Source: Wolfiporia cocos (taxonomy: Eukaryota > Basidiomycota > Agaricomycetes > Polyporales > Phaeolaceae). Taken from it: a stretch of 64,000 nucleotides of DNA. Each line of letters opens with the position of its first letter. Within the stretch, counting starts at the first letter, position 1. A model generated the notes under the pieces. It searched no databases, was not told the DNA's origin, and saw only the letters and a list, made by a program, of their open reading frames with translations. Of the stretch, positions 57,597 through 64,000 are shown one piece after another. A program made the position numbers and the translations under genes. The stretch is taken from positions 558,001-622,000 of the forward strand of contig JACCLO010000002.1 in the NCBI GenBank assembly GCA_029448655.1, read 5' to 3'.

Positions 57597-58957
57597 ATGG
57601 ATCTGTTCCCTGTCCCGAATTCCGGGCTTACGAGCTTAGGCCCCAGCAGCTCGCAGCTTCGTCCTCCCCGCGCTCCCTTCCACTCGCGCACAGAGTCGCT
57701 CAACTCCCTGTACTCCACCAGCGACAGCCTCGCGCCCGCCCCTCCGAGCGCGAGCTCCGCCGACCTCAAGGGTTCACGCGCCTCGCTCAGCGTGAACTAC
57801 CTCCCCGCCAAGTTCTCGAGCACGATGCTCTTCGGCGGGCCGAAGCGGCGCAAGGTCTGGAAGGGCGGGGAGGCCGACACGGTGCCGAAGCGGGGCGGCG
57901 GGCGCGAGGCATTCCGGAGCGACGAGGCACGCATGCCGCGTGCCGAGGACGAGGACTTCGACGGGGTGACGCTTGATGGCAGGTATGGCGTCGCGCTGAA
58001 GTTCGGGGCGCGCTGGAACAGGTTCAAATGGACCCTGATTGTCACGAACTCCATGGTACGCATCTGGTCTTCCGTCGCCCAGAGATGCTGACAAGCTTGC
58101 GGCAGTTGACGGCATACTCCATCGGTGGGCTGGTCGTCTGCCTGCTCCTGTGGTTCAATAGCTGGGAGAACGCAGACATCATCCGCGTCGGTAACCGCCC
58201 CGAACTCATCATCAGCACGCTCGCGGCAAGTCTCGCGCTGCTTACCGCGCTCGTTGGGTGGGCCGGGATCCTTCTCAACAACCGCGCCTTCCTCTCCTTG
58301 TACACGCTCCTTCTCTGGGTCTGCTTTGCGCTGCTCGTGACACCAGGATACATCACCTACAAGCGGCGCGCGTTCAATCTCGAGGGGAAGCTCAACCAGC
58401 AGTGGTCGCGCGCGCTCGGGCTCGACGGCCGCCTGCGCGTGCAGAACCAGCTCCGCTGCTGCGGGTACTTCAGCCCATTCGTCGAGGCAACCGTCAGCCA
58501 GACGTGCTACGCGCGGAGCGTGCTTCCCGGGTGCAAGGCGCCGTACCTGCGCTTCGAGCGCACGGTGCTCGAGTGGTGGTACACGGCCGTGTTTGCGCTC
58601 GTCCCGCCGCAGATCACGGTTATGGTCGCAGCGCTTCTCTGCTCGAACCATATTACGTATAGGTTTGGGAAGGGGATGATGCCCAAGGCGTACCGGCTGG
58701 ACGAGAACAGTCTTGCTGTGATCATGGACAACTATACCAAGTGAGCAGTCAGCTTCTGCGCATATATTCAATGACTGATACACCGCCGCAGCCAATTGGC
58801 AGAGCAATATGGACCCGACGTTGCCTCTGAGATTGTCGCACGCTCACGCTCTAGTCTGCGATTGGATTCAATGCCCACCGTGGTGTACTCTCGCAGCAGC
58901 TCATCCGTGCTCAGCATGAACAGGTCCAGCACCATTTACAGGCAGCACGATCCGTAA
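57597..58957 (+). CDS. Tetraspanin
   Basis: Three exons, about 420 residues. A long cytosolic N-terminus rich in Ser and Pro (MDLFPVPNSGLTSLGPSSSQ) is followed by four membrane spans: YSIGGLVVCLLLWFNSW, LAASLALLTALVGWAGILL, LYTLLLWVCFALLVTPGYI and WWYTAVFALVPPQITVMVAA. Between spans 3 and 4 the large outer loop has the hallmark Cys-Cys-Gly (NQLRCCGYFSPFVE) plus two further Cys (SQTCYARSVLPGC). The C-terminus is Ser-rich (ARSRSSLRLDSMPTVVYSRS). Fungal tetraspanins organise membrane sites for polarised growth and penetration. The N-terminal extension and the divergent CCG loop fit the basidiomycete TSP2/TSP3-like group; which one I cannot say. Confidence 0.87.
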
Positions 58958-59624
58958 GGAGCAAGTATCTCATATGCATATAGGCTACCTGAAAGCTACT
59001 CAGCTCCGATGCGTTGCTCTTGATTTCCCATATGTCTGAAGCCTGAGACCCTGAAGGCGCCGAATACCATTGTGCAGCTTATGCCCGTATGTGTAGCATA
59101 ATTACCATTAGCGCATGTAACTTAGATGAGGAATGTGTGTATCAGTTGTACCCACCTTCGGGTAGTAGGTTCTCGCGGAGGCAGCTGCAGAAGGCCGGGG
59201 TCCCTCTTGCAGCAGATGAGACAATTCCCTCAATCCTGCAGTCTGACACACCAGCGCGACGCGAAAACGCGATGAGTCACGATCACGTGTACACGTCACA
59301 CCAGGATTCTAAGATTCTGCTCCTCATTCTGGACAAGTTACACAGGAATTGATACAGCTAGTAACTAAGTACGTTCCGTGCTACAATGCGATAATACAGG
59401 GTTCCGTGCAGGATAGGGAGTGCAATGTCCAAGATCAGCAATGACGGCCGGAATGAGTTACCGAGAGGAGAACGGCGATGTGAACGTGTTTGGTAGGCAT
59501 TAGTCGAGGATGCACTCGCCTGATAATGCATATACTGCGCATATGTTCGCGAGTTAGAGCGAAAGAGATTAGGAGTTGCAAATTGCTTACATGGATAGTG
59601 GCAACAGGTGGTCCCTGAACTCTT
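58958..59624. other. Convergent intergenic region
   Basis: Holds the 3' ends of the tetraspanin and MAU2 genes. No exon or repeat seen. Confidence 0.4.
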
Positions 59625-62358
59625 CTAAACCGCCGACAGAGGTGTTGTAGAGTCACCGCGCTTCGCAAGTTCCTCCACGGCCCTCGCAAGACGTGCATTG
59701 ATCGCCATCTGCTCCTGTGCCCGAGCATCCTTCCCTGCGCGCTTAAACAGCTCTGCAGATGTACGCCACACATTCAGTCCCAGCATTCAGTGACTAAAGC
59801 CGACAGACAAGGATCATTCCACCTACCCACAGAACGCTCGCCTACCCACAGCCCTAGTGGTGCGTTTCCCACAGAATTTTTCTGATGCGATTCTGATGAA
59901 TAGATCGGCTTTGGATCGCTCGTGCCTGAAGATGGTTTAGCAGGCGGCGCGCCAAGCCCCGCGGCGAGCTGTTCGGCTGTCTTGAGCATACCGAGTGCGT
60001 GCTCGGCGGCGGTATGGAAGTAGTGCGAGGAGATGAGCGTGAGAATCAGGGCGCGCAGGTGGTTATCCTGCGCGCGCGTTGCGAAGTTCAGTGCGTTCTT
60101 CAGATGTTGCCTGTGTATGAGATTCGCACAATGATGAGCAGTCTGAAGGAGAAGCAGTGAAGCGCACTGACTTTGCGTTCAGGATTTCGGGCGTCATGCA
60201 CGCCTTAACAATGTGGCCCACAGCCTCCAGTGCCCCGCCCTGTCCCTGGCACGCCTTTGCGACCTGCAGCTCCTCTTCATACTCTTGCACCATGCCTTCG
60301 TCCTCCGCGATCATGCCATTAGCGTGTTGCTGCACCCCGATGCGCAACGCAACCTCTCCAGCTCGCGCGGCCACCTCGACGAAGCTGCCGCGCTCTGCTC
60401 GATGTGCGGCGACGCGGTAACACTGAAGCGCACGCGCGCTTTGGCCAAGTGCGTGCGCGAGATATGCATGGTGCAGCGCAATGCGAGCGACAAAGAGTGG
60501 GAAGAGGCTATGTGTGCGGGTGTGCGCGATGAGGGTGTTAAGGTCCTAGCAGACGTTTGAACGAATAGCGATGATGGATTGTAAGTTGCGAGCCGTACCT
60601 CTTCTGCAGTGTCAAATTCGCTGCGCATTATCGAGACCTGTGGCACTATGATAAGCGATTCTAGCCTATAGTCCGAGAAGCGAACCCACAGCTATGATCT
60701 CGCAAAGCAGGTCGGCCTTGATCCTCGCTAGCCGTTGTTCGACCTCTTCCACGTCGGCCAGCCCAGCCCATAGGGCAACTGCACAAGAAGCAGTCAGTGA
60801 AACAGCCAGCTAGCACATTCAGGGTCCGTCATACAACGTACACGAGATCTCTCGGGATGTCTCAGTATCCCACACGCTTAGGCCCGTCGATGCGAACACC
60901 TTTCGCTTCGGCTTGCGCCCCACCGCGTCACGCTTTGCGGTGGCACTGACGAGGAAGGCCAGCATCAGGAGGATGCGCGGATGCGTGACCTGCACGATCA
61001 AAGGCGGATCATTCGGGAATGCGACCTGATATTGTGACGTGTTCAGTCGGAATATGCGCAGGTATAACCATGGTATATAACACAACACACACACCTCTAG
61101 CATGCCATCTGGGAACCGCTCCAAAACACCTGAGTCGAGTAGCGCATGCAAATGTGATAGCCTTGGTGATGCCTCGGGCGCATCCCCCACGTGCGTGAAG
61201 AATATGACCGCCATCATGAGCACATGCATAACCAACGCCGCTTCGAGCGTGTCCTCGAATGCGATGAACGCATCCGGTTCTTTCTCCTTCTCCTTTTCTT
61301 GCGACCCTTCCTGCGAGCTACCACCCTGAGGCGCCTTGCGCGGCCGCGGGGTGATGCATGGCTCGTACGACAGGCCAAACGCACGCTCCGTGTCCATGAG
61401 CGCCTTATGCACCTTGTCCCACATGCCCGCAGCGACAAGCACGCGCAGGCGGAGGACGCGTACGAGGAGCGCGACCTGCCTGTGCCGCTTTTCCTGCGAG
61501 AGCGCCGCGAGGGCGTCCACCGCGCCTAGGGCGGCGTGCACGTCTTGCGAGCAAGGTGTGGGGGACACATTAGGCGGGGTTGTGTGTGAGGAGGAAGCGA
61601 TAGGAGTGGTGAGGAGCGAGATGTATGCGAGGTGCGCAGCGCAGACAGTATGTGGGGGATCTGTGGGGAGAAAGGAGGAGAGGAGGTTGCGGAGCTGGTT
61701 GCGTGCGAACTTGGGCTTGTGCTGCCAGTGCGAGAGCTGCGCTTGTAAGAGGGCGAGGTGGTGCTTGTATGCGCGGAGGGAGGGGTGCTGCGCAGGTGTG
61801 AGTGGAAACAAGGGCGCATTACAGTCAGAAATCACCTTCTGAGCAATGATTGACTTCGGAAGGATGACTCGTTAGGATGTATGCACGCATATAGTGACCC
61901 ATTGCTTGGAGAGTTCACTTACACCTTTGCTCATTGCTTTCTCTACCTACATAAACTCTAATGTGAAGCATATCGGCAGTGCAAGCATCTAGAGTGATTA
62001 CCTCTGCTTCGATTCCTTTCGCCCAAGGGTGCTCATCTTGTTGAGCACTCAGCCCTCCACTGATGACTCTCATGCCTATCTCCGCCAGGCCCGTCCAAGC
62101 ACGGCATTCAATCTCAGGCGGTAGTGCAGGAAGAGAAAGACATCTCCGTAGTGAAAGAAGAGATAGAGCAAGCGACTGAACGTAATGCGGGTGATTGGGT
62201 GGATGTGCAAGTAACGCAGGCAGCGATACAAGTAACACTGCAGGTGGAAGTGGCACAAGAGACGAGCTCTCTGATACTCTACGATCTATGCTGGTTTGTC
62301 TTGAGACTACAACTCGTCTGCGTTTGTGAGGCCGTGGTGCGTCTTCGAGTTCAGCCAT
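59625..62358 (-). CDS. Cohesin loading factor MAU2/Scc4
   Basis: Partner of Scc2/NIPBL that loads cohesin onto chromatin. Starts MAELEDAPRPHKRRRVVVSR (basic, nuclear), then HPHYVQSLALSLLSLRRCL and PEIECRAWTGLAEIGMRVI, the most conserved part of the family. TPR-like helices follow (HPSLRAYKHHLALLQAQLSH, KFARNQLRNLLSSFL, DALAALSQEKRHRQVALLVR), then IVKACMTPEILNAK and QHLKNALNFATRAQDNHLRA. The end is FKRAGKDARAQEQMAINARL to TTPLSAV. About ten introns, roughly 720 residues, the usual length. The exons coding VEKAMSKG (24 nt) and SIIAQK (18 nt) are very small but needed to restore the frame. A Lys/Glu and Ser/Gln low-complexity insert (SSQEGSQEKEKEKEP) sits mid-protein. Confidence 0.88.
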
Positions 62359-63296
62359 GGTGAAGATGCGAGCGAGCGAGCAAAGTCAGCGGGAGAGCGT
62401 AACCAGATTAGTCGCGTGCGCGAAGGTGACAAGTCGCGTCTTGTCACACGTTACAATTCGCGTCGCGTTGGTCGTGTCACAGGGTTGGTGACAGTGCACA
62501 GGCGCGCGCTGCGCCTGAACATGCATCGTTCCTTATTCTTTGGGTCCATGAAACTCATCTGTAGGATCTTCATGGATTGTCATATCAGCTGTGGTAACGC
62601 TATTCACACAGGCGGCTCTTAGCTGGGGCTGCGAGGCAATGTTGCATGCACTGGCAGTGCTCAGAGGTATAATGATAATGTTCATACTTCATCCAAGTCG
62701 ACGAGTCACCGTAAGCTTCACGGCTCACCGCACCTTACATGCATGACCGAGCAAGGAGCACAACTGGCTCCTGGCTGAGCAACTCCAATTCTCGTACCGT
62801 TGCTATCCCCGGCGTGATGCGCATCATGACTCTCGGGATGATGGAGCTAGCGTCGGCCACTGTCGTAGACGTGCCTACTACAGGCGGGAAGTCAGATGCC
62901 CAGGTCTGTGGGCAAAGTGTCTAAATGCACATGCTCAAACCCGATTTCTGATTTCTCTGGCGACCATCGAGGGCTCTCATGCTCCTGTTATCTCTCAAAT
63001 CGACTGGGGCGACAACGCTATCTCAAGTGGGTCATTCGTATGGGTTGCCAACTATTGGACCAGCTGCATACTTGTTATGACCGAAAAGTCAAAGTGGCTG
63101 CGGTGGCATGTGAGCCATGCATCGCGTCCCAGCGCCTTGCATTCGCGCCATGCGTTGAACCACATGCTGACCCATTAGAAGCCTGATGCGATGTCGGCTG
63201 TGCATGCGCAAATCCCGATTTTCTAGGTTCGACAACGCTTATAAGCGGACTGCATGGGATGTGAACACTAGCAGCGTCGATCTACTTATTGTCAGT
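62359..63296. promoter_or_regulatory. Divergent promoter of MAU2 and an aspartic protease
   Basis: No exon seen. Close to the MAU2 start lies a perfect inverted pair, GTGACAAG (62426-62433) / CTTGTCAC (62440-62447). A second pair, TGTCAC (62475-62480) / GTGACA (62488-62493), follows, with TCGCGT elements between. Confidence 0.45.
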
Positions 63297-64000
63297 ATGT
63301 TTGCTGTCAATGCCGTATTGGCTCCCCTCATTCTGCTAGTGGGATCTGCAGCTGCTGCGGAGGGTGTTGTCGACAAATTGTATCAGGTTTCACTCACCGA
63401 TCGCAAGGTGCCCAAAGGCCATGTTGCTGCTATGCGCAAGAGGAGTCTGTCCTCAGTGAACGTGGCTTTGGATGACTACTACAACGGCACGGACTTACAG
63501 TATGTCCGCTGTGGCTACATCGGCCACCCCCGTGTCCTGATCAACTGTTCAGGTGGTACGGCAACATTTCAGGTCAGACAAATATGGAATGGTGGTGCGA
63601 AGCAATACTAATGATCAAATCACACTGAAGTCGGCACTCCACCGCAAACGATCAGCGTGGTTTTTGATACCGGCAGCTATAGTCTAGAATTTGCCAGTGT
63701 GTTATGCTTGGTTTCTTTCTTGCTCATTAGTCAACGTAGCTTCTTCAGGTACCGAATGTGGTGCTTGCGCCAATCAAGTCAAATTTGATCCGTCCGAGAG
63801 TTCCACATATGTGAACTCCTCTGATGTAACTCAGCTTGACTTCGAGACAGGCATTGGCGTCGACCCGCTCGAGTCCAACACCGACTTCGTGTTGACGGTC
63901 CGCGAAGGCCGTGATACCGTTACCGTCGGGGGACTCTCTGTCTCGGATGTTGATCTGTACACAATCATAGACCAGACCCCCGCCTTCGAGATTGATCCTT
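63297..64000 (+). CDS. Pepsin-type (A1) aspartic protease, 5' part, cut by window end
   Basis: The chosen start MFAVNAVLAPLILLVGSAAA is a good signal peptide; the frame is open further upstream to 63186 but that part is polar. A propeptide follows (DRKVPKGHVAAMRKRSLSSV). After an intron the mature part begins with [27 protein letters not shown], which holds the first catalytic Asp in DTGS and the GTPPQ strand. Next is the loop TECGACANQVKFDPSESSTY, then GGLSVSDVDLYTIIDQTPAF. Exons join through GT..AG introns, the third with donor GTGTGT. The second catalytic Asp lies beyond the window. It is a secreted protease, probably of the polyporopepsin/aspergillopepsin-like kind. Confidence 0.87.

Overview
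This is nuclear DNA of a filamentous fungus, almost certainly an agaricomycete basidiomycete. Protein-coding genes on both strands are cut by many 45-65 nt GT..AG introns. The content (TRI5-type sesquiterpene synthases, a TSP-type tetraspanin, an MHYT hybrid histidine kinase, a CRN/FunK1-like kinase relic, an ABCA transporter) fits mushroom-forming fungi. No genus can be named from the sequence, and I see no rRNA, tRNA or CRISPR. All gene models below were spliced by eye.

Layout. 1-5.87 kb has no gene I can support. 5.87-9.7 kb holds an F-box protein and a small secreted GPI-type protein, each with a visible TATA box. 10.5-24.1 kb is a secondary-metabolism-like block: three TRI5-family terpene synthases (two broken, one intact), a broken P450, two paralogous PNPOx-like flavoproteins and an HpcH/HpaI aldolase, with a housekeeping tRNA-dihydrouridine synthase (DUS2) inside. 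In this block a divergent terpene synthase/flavoprotein pair occurs twice in the same order (16.26-18.86 and 20.13-22.68 kb). That points to duplication of a two-gene module and suggests the two enzymes work together.

25.4-37.3 kb is conserved core genome: dynactin p150, an acidic nuclear protein and a full-length ABCA transporter. 38.3-43.4 kb holds two nearly identical copies of a Swi5-like recombination gene around a frameshifted kinase-like pseudogene. The upstream copy carries a relic of the 3' end of the RCC1-like gene that lies intact beside the downstream copy, so the downstream copy is the original. 44.8-64 kb holds a secreted or membrane-anchored phospholipase B, an MHYT-domain hybrid histidine kinase, phosphoglycerate mutase, a tetraspanin, the cohesin loader MAU2/Scc4 and the start of a pepsin-type protease cut by the window edge.

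The most interesting part is the duplicated terpene synthase/flavoprotein module, with selective decay of two synthases and the P450. Next are the traceable Swi5 duplication and several unexplained palindromic elements in intergenic and intronic DNA.
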